Source: Quercus robur
Lineage: Eukaryota > Streptophyta > Magnoliopsida > Fagales > Fagaceae
Length of the DNA: 64,000 nucleotides
Reading direction: 5' to 3'
NCBI RefSeq assembly: GCF_932294415.1
Contig: NC_065544.1
Span: 12,189,351-12,253,350 of the forward strand
Under the pieces are notes generated by a model, which was not told the origin of the DNA, did not search any database, and saw only the letters and a program-made list of their open reading frames with translations. Shown here piece by piece: positions 45,131 through 55,529 of this stretch; position 1 is the stretch's first letter, and each line of letters starts with the position of its first letter. The translations under genes were made by a program, and so were the position numbers.

Positions 45131-45430
45131 GCTCATTTTTGATTTTATCATCTGATCATAATGATTTTCAATCTAATTAAGTTTCACAACCATACTACAA
45201 GTGCACACGCTCCTTCCATATCTTTGTGTTTTGCAACCATTGTAGTTAAGTGTTTCAGTTTCTTTTTTATTAATTTATTATTATTTTTTTTTAAGTTTCT
45301 TGACTATTCTGATTTAGAGAATAGTATATGAGCTTGATTTTTTGAATTTATTTTGAGGGAATTTATTTGAATTTGAGATACCAAGTTGAGATTTCGTTCC
45401 TCTTTTCTTTTACCAAAACATAAATATGTC

Positions 45431-46950
45431 CCCACACCACTTGTTTTTAGAGAAACTACCATATAACTTTGTGTCATATTTTTGCAATTGTAATAAGGTT
45501 AACCAGTTGCTTTCTGTGGTTTCAATTTTTGTCATATTAAGGATGTCACTGAATGAAATGGGAATATAAATTTGTCCAGTACCGTTGGCAATTTGTAAAT
45601 AATGTTGACAGGTTGAAGTAAAATGTAAATAACTTTTTAGCCTACCCTTTCATATGGTTGGATGCAGCAGATACTATGAACCAAGGTGGTAAGTCAACTG
45701 TCACGACCCAGACCCAGCTACATGAATCCGGGCACTTGACTAAACTGATTAATATTTATTATGTCAACCTCAATATGTAATCAAAGCAGAAAAATCTCCA
45801 AAAGTATAATCATATAATGACATCCACAAGGGAAAAATCAAATATAATTATTCAATTCAAAGTTTTGGCGACGTGATTGTACCTTTCGCAAACTTAATTT
45901 GAACTTTGCATAATTAATCTAATTAATTAATTTGGGTGATTGGTTAATTAATCCGGAGTCTATTTTTCATCCCAACAAAGAGCATACTCAGATGACCACC
46001 TGTAAAAAAAATAAAATAGTTTGAGAGAAAAAGGTATAATGTGCATAAATAATCCACCATAAAAGAGATCTATCAAGCTATCACAAACTAATTTAAGAGA
46101 ATACCCCCCATAAAACCTTTTTTTTTTTTTTGTTGATAAATTGATAATTAGGAATGGGAGAATTTAAATTTGGATGTCTTCGTTAGAAACACATGAAGAT
46201 ATTAGTTGAGTTATGACCTGCATAAACTAAGATAGACCAACACTCAAAATCAACTAACCTTTCTCACTACTATGTGGGGGTTAACTAGATGACTCTTAGC
46301 TCACAGCATAGAAATTCCTAAGACATCAACTTCTTTATCGTATCAGATTCTAATTCATCTCAACATCACTGAGACATTATAGTGCTCAAACAAGAACCTC
46401 TGCAAATGTCTATTTACGCTGTTAGTTTGCTACAAGATGGATTGAAATTCAGTGCAATTGCAATTGACAATTGCATTGCAATTAAACTCCCTCCCTCTTG
46501 GCCATTCATAACAATTGCATTAGGTGCAATATCTGTATTGCACCTGATCTCAATCCCTAAAAGATCTATCCTTATTAATGTGACACATCTCAAGGTAGAA
46601 AAATAAAAAATAAAAAAGCCACGCTATGTAGCTTTGGCATTGATCCCACGCCATGTTCGTAATCACAATTATCTTTTCTTCCCTTTTTTAAAGATATATT
46701 TCCATGGGCCACTTTTTCTTTAATTAAAAAAAAAAAAAAAAAAAACCATGGGCCACTCAATTGTGTAAAATAACAAATCTATTCATTGACACATTGGGCT
46801 TTAAGTTTGAGCAATGCTGGGCTTCTCTGGGTCATAATTTTAGGCCCTTAGTAGTTCATTGCATTTTATCTCAGTCCCACTTTTTATTTATTCTTGCAGA
46901 ATCCTATCCAATTTATCTCTTTCAAAGTACTGGTTGGTGGAGGACTAGAG
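45431..46950. other. intergenic upstream of FKBP13-type gene
   Basis: A TGTCACGACCCAGACCC word at 45709, typical of some Gypsy LTR starts, may begin a decayed LTR, but no matching end was found. A gcaattgcaattgacaattg palindromic cluster lies near 46454-46482. The poly(A) micro-insertion at 46702-46757 and the presumed promoter/5' UTR of the downstream gene (about 46760-46950) are here. No clear TATA box is seen close to the start. Confidence 0.45.
46702..46757. repeat. poly(A) micro-insertion with 12-bp direct repeats
   Basis: ccatgggccact at 46702-46713 recurs exactly at 46746-46757. Between are tttctttaatt-like sequence and an A run. It lies about 200 bp upstream of the FKBP13-type start codon. 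Confidence 0.8.
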
Positions 46951-48609
46951 ATGAGCTCACTGACATCTTCAATTGGGACTGTGAATCCCAGAAAATTTAG
47001 AATACCCAATAAACGACTAATAAAAAATTCTGATTCAAAAGAAGCATCAAATATCAGATTCTCAAGCCAGTCCCCACGGAAAAGCTCTTTGCCTATTGTA
47101 CAAAAAAATGTGAACCCAATTACTCTACTCAGCAGAAGAGAAGCACTTGGTTTCAGCTTCTGTTTTGGCTTTCTTGATGTTCTCTTGCAACCAGAAGAGA
47201 GTGTAGCAGCTGAAGCAGCTCCATGTGAACTAACGGTAGCTCCCTCCGGCCTTGCCTTCTGTGATAAAGTTGTAGGAACTGGCCCTGAGGCTGCCAAGGG
47301 ACAGTTGATTAAGGTGACATATAGTTTTCTCTTTCTATTCTGTTTAAGTCAGTACATTACGAAGATGTCAAAGTAATTGTATTCTAAGGAAGTCTGTCAA
47401 GCTAATTTATACTGGATATAGAGCCCATATTCTCTCTTCTTTGCAGTGTGTACCTGGTCTATTGGCCTCAGAAATGTGAAAAAAATGTTTGTATAAAGTA
47501 GAATCAGTAGGAATAATCTGCATATATACCTGTCTCATAGTTGTTATATGAAGTTATGAACTGGCTGTTGTTCAACTGCTTAAACACTGGACTTATGGAA
47601 TATGTATATATGCTTACTATACATGAAAAGTGCTGTAATTCAGTGAATGAACTGATGAACAGGCACATTATGTCGGGAAATTGGAAAATGGGAAGGTTTT
47701 TGATAGCAGCTACAATCGAGGGAAGCCTCTTACATTTCGCATAGGTGTTGGCGAGGTATGTATAATGTATGTGTTTGCTTAATAAACTAGTAGTGATCAT
47801 ATGCTAGCACGGGGCAAGATTCAATGACAATTATGAATTTATGATTCTTTTTTAGACGCTTATGAATTTAGGCTGACACCTTACTAGCTAGTTTGAGATT
47901 TTCCTACAGGCTGAGAAGTGACCTCTGTTCAATTTTGGCTTGTTAAACAATTTTCATCACTTAATCAATCAATATATTGGAAAAAAAAAATGGTGCAGAT
48001 GCGTAAATTACCATCGTCATAAGGTCAAAGAAAGCAAATTATGTTTTAGATTAGAAATAAAATATTGGGGAAACAAAATCAGTTTCCATGTCCTCACTTT
48101 GCACAATTCTAATTGCCTTGTAATAGGGCAGAACCATCCATTTTTTGCTGGTTTATGATTCTAAATTTCATACTTAAAAAGATTTATCTTCATGGATCTC
48201 ATAGGTCATCAAGGGCTGGGACCAAGGCATTCTAGGAGGTGATGGAATCCCTCCCATGCTTGCAGGTACAATGTAAAAGAATCCAAGAAAATTCTATTTT
48301 TTTGCCTTGTAATATATCTGTAATTTTCTTCTTAAAATTAAATTATGTCCTACTTAATTAGGTGGAAAACGCATACTAAAGCTTCCTCCAGAACTCGGAT
48401 ATGGCGTGAGAGGTGCCGGGTGTAAAGGAGGTTAGCAATCTTTTACAGCTAAATTATATATACAAGTAGGTTAATCAGATTATTAATTATTATATTTGAT
48501 AGTGCAAGTGTCTTAAGCTTATAAATTTATATTCTATAATGCAGGTTCTTGTATTATTCCTCCAGATTCAGTTCTCCTGTTTGATGTAGAGTTCGTTGGC
48601 AAGGCATGA
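46951..48609 (+). CDS. FKBP13: FKBP13-type thylakoid-lumen peptidyl-prolyl isomerase
   Basis: Five exons with GT-AG borders are read as 46951-47313, 47663-47755, 48205-48265, 48362-48430 and 48545-48609, giving 216 residues. Residues 1-60 are transit-peptide-like. S-R-R at 61-63, followed by a hydrophobic stretch and AAEA at 86-89, is a twin-arginine lumen signal, as known for FKBP13. The FKBP fold is covered ([33 protein letters not shown]). Four cysteines at 92, 104, 193 and 198 have the 12- and 5-residue spacings of the two redox-regulated disulfides of Arabidopsis FKBP13. The role is prolyl isomerisation and lumen chaperoning, with a reported Rieske protein interaction in Arabidopsis. An in-frame ATG 57 nt upstream exists; the chosen start gives the usual length. 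No disabling change is seen. Confidence 0.92.
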
Positions 48610-49284
48610 GAAGTTGTAGCCAAAGAGCCAGGAAGCCTAAATCAATCAGTTTTTCAATATGAATTTTGACGTTAAGAAGAAGGAAATGATATTAGTTTCT
48701 TCGAATAGTATTCATGTTTCTCTGCACATTTGTCATTTAGAGACACAATATTATTAGATTTTACATCATTATTTTGGCAATATGACGTTGAATACATTGC
48801 AAAAGTGAATTAGACCAGAATGCTGAGATTGCTGATCCCATCCAACTAACTTGCATGTCAAATTTCTAATTACTCAAACCTTCATATCAAAGATATTAAA
48901 ATTCTAATTACTCACAAAATCCAATAAATTGTTGCCCTAATTATTCATAAAAAGCTGACCCGTTTATTAATTTTCCATTTTGCTTAGTTTAAGGAAATTT
49001 TTTAAATTAAAGCCATAGCCTCTTTTCTACCAACTCTGGATTGGAGGATATCGTTACATTTCCTTCCCCTATCCACCCCACCAATAAATAATAATAAAAA
49101 TAAGCATCATCATATGTCATGTTGTAGAAAAATGTTCAAAATTTTTCTATGGACTTCTTGTAATGTTTAACCAAACATTCTCCCCAATGTCAAATAACAA
49201 TTAATGATTTCTCCAAATTTAACTTGGAAAGAAACCATCTTCGAGAAAATTTCTTCAAAGGATTACACGTGCTTTTAATCATGT

Positions 49285-49318
<34 letters not shown>

Positions 49319-50221
49319 ATTATGATACAATTTTTTTTAAATGACTAAAACGATTATCTATGTATATAATATCTAACAGTCAAAGCATTACGTAAATTGT
49401 TTCTAAGCTCCTATTGAGCTCCATCAGTGTAACATTTCAGTCCATTTTGATCTACTTCGGTCCATTCAGTCAAGTCGGTCCATTTCGATTAGTTCAATTC
49501 ATTCGGTCCAATTTGTTTTATTTGGTCTACTTCCAGTCCACTTAGTTATAATTCGGTCTAATTTGGTCTGTTCAGTCCAAATCGAAGATGGTGAATCATT
49601 TGTAAGGAGCACTAGAAACAAATTACAACCACACATTACATTATTTACAAAAAAATTTGCCTATACAATTAAATGTCAAATGCATTAGGTTAATTCCTTT
49701 TTTTTAATTACAAAATTTAAACCATATTTTAAATAACAAATATAGATAACTTAATTTTGAAAATCTAATATATTACATAAACAATACTTTGTTAGAAAAT
49801 AATCACATCATTTTAAAAAGGGTCTTGAGACCAATACTTATAATTCTCATCTACTATTTTTATTTTTCAATTAACAAAATAATAAATCGTTAAAAATTTC
49901 CTCTCATTGCTCGTGTCTGTGACTAGTGTGAATAAAACACATGACTGAATATCTAAATCATCTTGTAATGAATTGCAAGCGATTGCTCCATATTTTAAGT
50001 TTCTTTTGTACCCATTGATATTTATTAGTATTTATTTGTGTCTAGCTTATTTGGCCAGTTTTTAGCTTTTATGTATAGTATTTTAAAATCTCAAAGTTTT
50101 CTTAATTTTTCAAAGTTAATGTATACTTACTTTTAACCCAAAAAAAAAAAAAAAAAAATCAGCAAAAAGTTAAATGATCTAATTCCAAACACAGATTTAA
50201 ATGCAGATTTACAATACTTGT
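48610..50221. other. intergenic downstream of FKBP13-type gene
   Basis: The 3' UTR of the gene is probably within the first 200 bp. A (TA)n tract lies at about 49288-49316. A degenerate tandem array of roughly 10-12 bp units built on cggtcca/ttcggtc occupies about 49425-49585. No gene is seen. Confidence 0.5.
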
Positions 50222-50722
50222 GCAAAGGGGTGTTCACCAAACCGTAAAAACCGCAAAATGGCATAACCACACTGCACCGCACCACATGGTGTAGTGCATT
50301 TTGCGGTTTTATATTAAGAAAATTGCACAAACCGCACTACACCACACTCTCACTATATATTAATATATATTTTTTTAATATTAAATATATTATTAATAGT
50401 TTAATAATCCTAGTTTTCCAAAAAAAAAAAAAAGTTTAACAACCTTAGCAAGTTTTGGGCTAAGAAGAAAAAGCCCAAATTTTGAAAATATATCGGCTTC
50501 AAACTGCATCTTATACACCAAACCACATATGTGATTGCAAAAATAAGGTGCAGTACGATTATGATTTTGTCTAAATTTTAAACTGCACCGTATTGCACTG
50601 CACATGTGACCACCAAAATGAGATGCGATGCAGTTATGATTATGACTAAACTGCACAGTAAAATGTGGTGCTAAAAATAACTCAAAATTGCACCGCACTA
50701 CACCACGTACACCCCTACTTTG
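50222..50722. mobile_element. candidate hAT-like MITE
   Basis: The left end aaggggtgttcaccaaaccg and right end cgtacacccctactttg are inverted over about 10 bp, with the ggggtgt core seen in many plant hAT elements. The interior is filled with forward and reverse copies of a gcagtgcggttt/gcaccgcac word. The 8-bp duplication is not convincing. A micro-insertion (50399-50448) sits inside. Confidence 0.5.
50399..50448. repeat. poly(A) micro-insertion with 15-bp direct repeats
   Basis: gtttaataatcctag at 50399-50413 recurs as gtttaacaaccttag at 50434-50448 (three transitions). Between are ttttcc and an A run. Confidence 0.65.
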
Positions 50723-51463
50723 AGCATATGCTGGTACACAACAACCCCAGGTTTTTAAAATTTGTATACCAATTCTTATCAAGCTGTTTGGGCCATTTAG
50801 TGATAACCATATTCGACCCAAAATGGAATTTGGGTTGAGTTGTAATATTTTTTAAAACAATTTTGGGCATTGTGATCAATTTTTCTCCCTAATTAGACAG
50901 AAGTCATGTACAATTCAATCATAATTGGATTATTTCAAAAAAAAAAAATAGATTTTTCATTTTCTTTTGAGAAAAATTCCATGATAGGTATGCGAAATGA
51001 TTTTTTTTTTTTTTGGGTTGAAATTTTCATGTTATAAATGATATATAATTGATAATAAGTTGGCATAAATTATGTATTTCTTCTATTTAGTGTTTGTTTG
51101 GTTAGCTTATTTTTTGTCAATTTATTTTACTATTTAGCTTATTTTTACTACTATTCATAGGTCCTACTGCACTTTTTAGTATTATTTATGGGTCTCACTA
51201 TATTATTTCAACTAACATTTACCTTTATCTACAGTATTTTCAGCAAAAAATTTTCAATTTCAACAAAATAAACAGATTTCGAACAAACTCTTAATATATA
51301 AGGAGTATTTATATATAGAAATATAAAAATCATAAAATTTTCTAAACATGTACACATTGGCACTAAAATATTCGGTTCCAATAATTTGAAAATTTTGGAT
51401 CACTTAAAATTGATTTGGAAAAATTTTGGCACTTGTCCTCACATCATAAAAAAGTCGTTTCTC

Positions 51464-51501
<38 letters not shown>

Positions 51502-51652
51502 AAAAAGTCCAAAAGAAGAAGACCCAAAGAGGATATTTATATACTGTTTGGTTAGGTCTAAACTGGAGCAGGAAAATCCTAATCCAAGGTGAGAAAACCA
51601 AATACGAAGACAACCAAACGAACCCTTCTCCACTCTATTTCAAAAACTACCA
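50723..51652. other. intergenic upstream of LLP-homolog gene
   Basis: AT-rich, with A and T runs near 50938-50950 and 51001-51014 and the poly(A) micro-insertion at 51444-51509. No coding region. The promoter of the downstream gene is presumed to be in the last few hundred bases. Confidence 0.45.
51444..51509. repeat. poly(A) micro-insertion with 14-bp direct repeats
   Basis: atcataaaaaagtc at 51444-51457 recurs exactly at 51496-51509. The 38 bp between are gtttctcc followed only by A. It lies about 235 bp upstream of the LLP-homolog start codon. Confidence 0.85.
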
Positions 51653-51660
51653 AAACCCTA
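51653..51660 (+). promoter_or_regulatory. telo-box AAACCCTA upstream of LLP-homolog gene
   Basis: AAACCCTA lies 82 bp before the start codon, within or next to the presumed 5' leader. Telo-boxes near the start are characteristic of plant ribosomal-protein and ribosome-biogenesis genes, which fits the predicted role of the downstream product. Confidence 0.5.
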
Positions 51661-51741
51661 AGGCCTCCCCAAAAGCCTTTACAAAGAGAAAGAAAACCAA
51701 AACAGCAAGAGCCGTTTGTGAAGAAGAAGAAGAAAAAAAAA

Positions 51742-53399
51742 ATGGCTAAGTCAATGAGATCAAAGAGGGTGAAGAGGCTTCGTGCAATTCGTAGAGATAT
51801 GGTAGAGCCTTTTTATGATAACAAAGACGCTGCTAAGCTTGCTGCTCAAGAAGCCGCTCTCTCTGCCCCTAAGCTTCCAGCACGGGCCTCTTCTACCTCC
51901 ACCACCACCACCACCACCACCACCACCACCGCAGCTATGGACTTGGTCACCACTAATATTACAACCTCCTCTGTTAACGCTATGGGTGCGCTTTCTTTCT
52001 CTTTCTGTTTCCTTTGGTTGATTTTCTTTGTACCCTTTTTTATTTTCTGCTATTTGATCAATACCCAGTTGATGTTTATGTGAATTCAATTTGTTTAACT
52101 CTTTTTTTGGTTGATTACTTCGTACCCTTTTCGATTTACAGCTATTTGATCAATACCCTGTTGTTTTTTTTTTTTTTTTTTGTGAATTTATTGTTTTAAT
52201 ACTAAATTCTGACTACCCATCTCTTTCTTTTTCTGTCTCTGCTTTATTTCTTCATACTAATTTTGATTGAAGGCTATTTGAGCAATACCCATTTGCTGAT
52301 TTTGCAGAATTTGTGAACTTTCTTTGTTGTTTTTCTAGTTTCTGATATATATATATATATTTTTTTTTATGGGTCGTAATTGATCTATATATGCATATTT
52401 AGGTCCCATGAGTTACTCTCTACTGATTGTAGCCATGCCTAATTTTAAATTCGAGGAATCATGTTTAATACTGTATGGTAGTGATCATGTTCACTATTCC
52501 CTTATTTAGTTATGTTTCTAATTACTGACATTTTCTCGAATTCTGTGATTGACATGTATACTTTTTGCTTAGTGACATTCCTTTTGTGGTGGCTTTTAGT
52601 TAAACAAAATTAGGTGCTATTTGATGATTTTCTGTATAGCTTGTTTTGCTTTTTGATGAAGAGCTAATCACCCACCTACACATCAACATAATTATTCATG
52701 CTCTATGGTTATTAGTTATTTCCAGGCTTCATTTTAGTTTCATAAGCAATGGTTGGATGATATCTTGCATGCAGGAGAGCAAAGCAAAAAAAGAATATAG
52801 CTTCTCTCTAAATGAATCATGCTACTGAATGTGTACTAAGTTCATTCTGTAAAAGCTATTTAGTCACTTGTTACGGGTGAAATTAATATTTCTTACCAGC
52901 TAGCTTATTGGGGATCTTATCAAACCCAACATATTTGGATTCAAAAGTATGTCTTTAGGCCCATTGGTGAGAGCTTGAGCTCTCTCCTTATTCACTTTCT
53001 TGAGAGCAAAGCATAAGAACAGCACTCCAACTGAGTGTAACAAAGCTTTGAAAACTCAGTTGAGTTGAATTATTTGTTTTGAGTAATATAAGAAACAATA
53101 TTGAACAGAAAATTATACCAATTTGCATATATGCTTCATGATTTTTCTCTATCTGCTAATTGACTAAGAGTGACTTTGAAATGTGAACATCATCATTTCC
53201 ATTGCATGTTAACACTTTCAAGTTTGATGATCTTGATTTTGTCTTCCATCATTTTGCAGATATGGAGATGGCTGATGGAAATCAAAGCGTGGGTTCCTTA
53301 AAGCCTGTTGGTGGAATAGGAAAGAAATCCAAAAGGAAATTCAAGGTGGGCAAAAGCAAGCGTCGTGGTAAGGGCATCAGGAGGAAGAGTCACATTTGA
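51742..53399 (+). CDS. LLP-homolog (DUF2423-type) small basic nuclear protein
   Basis: Exon 1 is 51742-51985 and exon 2 is 53260-53399. The 1,274-bp GT-AG intron splits the Asp codon of NAMD/MEMADG. The product is 127 residues. The N-terminus MAKSMRSKRVKRLRAIRRDM matches the MAKSxRSK start of the DUF2423/LLP-homolog (human LLPH, yeast YBL028C) family. The C-terminus is strongly basic (KKSKRKFKVGKSKRRGKGI) and nuclear/nucleolar in character. Relatives are associated with pre-60S ribosome assembly and chromatin. A run of ten Thr (residues 54-63) is encoded by a pure (ACC)10 microsatellite at 51901-51930, so the length may vary between alleles. No disabling change is seen. Confidence 0.85.
51901..51930 (+). 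repeat. (ACC)10 coding microsatellite
   Basis: Ten perfect ACC codons within exon 1 of the LLP-homolog gene encode poly-Thr in the linker between the conserved N-terminus and the basic C-terminus. The uninterrupted repeat is expected to be polymorphic in length without shifting frame. Confidence 0.9.
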
Positions 53400-53846
53400 T
53401 TTCATAACAGATATTGGTAATGATATTTTTCTTACTGTAATAGTAACCCATTGTGGTTAGAGGAGAATTGTGGTACTTTTAATATAGGTGTTTTTTGTAT
53501 TCTGATTCTATTTTTCCTAGGATTCAGTTTTGAAAGTTGTTACTGGACATGAATGTAACCTGTTCTCTTCTTTTAATAGAAATTATTAGCATGCATGGAT
53601 GAATTTTGCCACACACATGCAGAAAACTTTAGTTCTATCACTGCTATGTAAAATTTGGTTTGGATTTGAATGACATCTTTAACTTTATTCAAGTGACTGC
53701 TTTAACTGAGTAGTGTTTGGAGTAAAAGCAAAAACGAATAAGTAGTTAGGAAAGTCCCAGCTCTTTCTTCTCCTGATTATGCAAGTGGATGTTTATTGTT
53801 TTAAACACACTGCCCTGCACACACCCCCAAACCCAACCCCCCCCCC

Positions 53847-53877
<31 letters not shown>

Positions 53878-54345
53878 AAAAGAAAAGAAATCCTACAGTA
53901 GCCTTCCCTGGACAAAGTTAAACAGTAACTCTTAGTCCCAAAATGTTGGGATCGGTTATAGATCCTTGCCAAGTTGGTTTTTGTGTGTGTGTGTGATGAA
54001 TAAAGACTTTATAGAAACCAGAAACTTCACAATTAAAAGACCATTTAGCTAGAGTGTGAGTAGACAAATCTGCATATCATACAAGATGGATCTTATTCTC
54101 CAAGGGGGTCCGCTGGAATCAAGTAGAGCATCTTGACAAATCATTAGTCTCAATAGTAATTATATCAGTCTCCAGGTTGTTTCCAGATATAGGGCTTATT
54201 TAATTCCTTCAGCTCCGACCTAGAGAGGGAGGTTGGTGTTCACCTTTTGTGAGCAAGCAAAATACCAACTCCCCTCTTCAATCTCTAGCCACCATAGCTA
54301 TGGCCGAGAAGCTCAGGCCAACTGCTGCATAAATGTTAATTTTAA
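53400..54345. other. intergenic with long poly(C)/poly(A) tract
   Basis: The 3' UTR of the LLP-homolog gene is probably in the first 200 bp. A C run interrupted by single A residues, followed by an A run, occupies about 53824-53882. Assembly errors are likely at such a homopolymer. No gene is seen. Confidence 0.5.
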
Positions 54346-54882
54346 TTGGAAAAATGTCCTTACACCCCTTGAACTTTAGAGCAGTAGTCATTACACCCCT
54401 TGATCTTTTATTTTGGCCAATTTTCTCTTTAAACTTCACATGTGCAAAATCACTACTTCCATTAGTTTGCTGTTAAAATTCTAACAGAATATGCACATGA
54501 GACACGTGATATTTAAAATACCAAATCTGAACTCTGAACTCAGTGGAAGAAGAGAGAGACGTTTTGAGTGAGAGAGATAATCGGTCAAAACCACTGCGAC
54601 ATCCCTCCCTCCGTCACTGGAAGTCCATCTTGCTGTCTGTGGTATCGTCGTGCTGTTCAACCGCATATATGGATCCTCACCACACACCCCAAAAAAAAAA
54701 AAAAAGTTTCAAATTTCTAAAACCAGTTAGTTTCAATTTTTCGAAGGTTATAATGGATTTGGACAAGGGGAATTACGCCTCTGAAGCTCCCAGATTTTGA
54801 TCTCCAAGAACCTTAAATAAAACAATTTTTTTTTTTCAATTTAGTTTTTGATTAAAGGAATTTATATGTAACTCTTTTTACA

Positions 54883-54918
<36 letters not shown>

Positions 54919-55521
54919 TGATGAATTTGGTGTGTGTTGTTGGGATTTGGAATTTGATTGGTGGGTTTTGGTTAGTTTTCTTTGTTGGGTTGGTAAAGAT
55001 TGTGGGGGACTTGGCTATTGGGGTTATTGGATTTTGTCCTGGTTGTTGATTACATCTCCCAAGTAATTCATCCACACAATACTCGAAGGGTCAAGCATCA
55101 GTGAAGACATTCCAGCCTTGTAAATCAGACTTGGTTGTAGGATAATAGGGTCTCAAAATTGATGCATCTTGGAAAATATTTGGAATGCAGATATCAGTAA
55201 CATGGTGGCTATCAAACAAGAGATGGATATGCAGTTGAACAGTGTGACAGGACCATGGACGGCGGGACAAAACTTCTGACACAGAGGGAGAGGAAGGGGA
55301 TGCCACAGTGGTTCTGACTTCTCACTTAGAACGTTTCTCTTCTCAGATTTCAGATACGTGTGTTTCACATGCATATTCTGTTAAAAAATTTAACATAAGA
55401 CTAACTAAGGTATTAATTTGGCACATGTGTGACGTTTAACGAGTAAATCGGTCAAAATAAAGGTTCAGGGGATGTAATGGCCACTACTTTAAAGTTCAGG
55501 AGGTGTATGGACATTTTTCCC
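54346..55521. mobile_element. long-TIR element (1.18 kb) with 8-bp flanking duplication
   Basis: The left arm from ggaaaaatgtccttacacc and right arm ending ggtgtatggacatttttccc are inverted for roughly 300 bp at moderate divergence. aattttaa flanks at 54338-54345 and 55522-55529. The 8-9 bp duplication and long TIRs fit Mutator-like or hAT elements. The arms include GC-richer sequence (54590-54670 and the mirrored 55190-55290) that may be captured DNA but matches nothing I know. A (TA)n tract (about 54886-54919) lies in the centre. Confidence 0.65.
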
Positions 55522-55529
55522 AATTTTAA

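Larger units (their letters stand above)
41816..45430 (+). repeat. segmental duplication, copy B
   Basis: It is collinear with copy A (24262-33375) through blocks at about 41816-41934, 43835-44080 and 44690-45430. It lacks the Helitron, the ankyrin-bearing element, both PIF/Harbinger-like elements and the poly(A) micro-insertion of copy A, but has acquired the solo LTR at 41940-43829. It has sequence at about 44080-44690 with no counterpart in copy A. Confidence 0.85.

Noticed and set aside
45709..46260. Gypsy-type solo LTR starting TGTCACGACCC
   Set aside because: No matching CA end or 5-bp duplication could be located; kept only as a note in the intergenic entry.
49425..49585. Possible CRISPR-like or satellite array of cggtcca words
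   Set aside because: Units are degenerate, spacing is irregular and the context is a plant genome; it is only a short decayed tandem repeat.
53824..53882. Poly(C)-poly(A) tract as another tail-only insertion
   Set aside because: No direct repeats bound it; more likely microsatellite expansion or an assembly problem.
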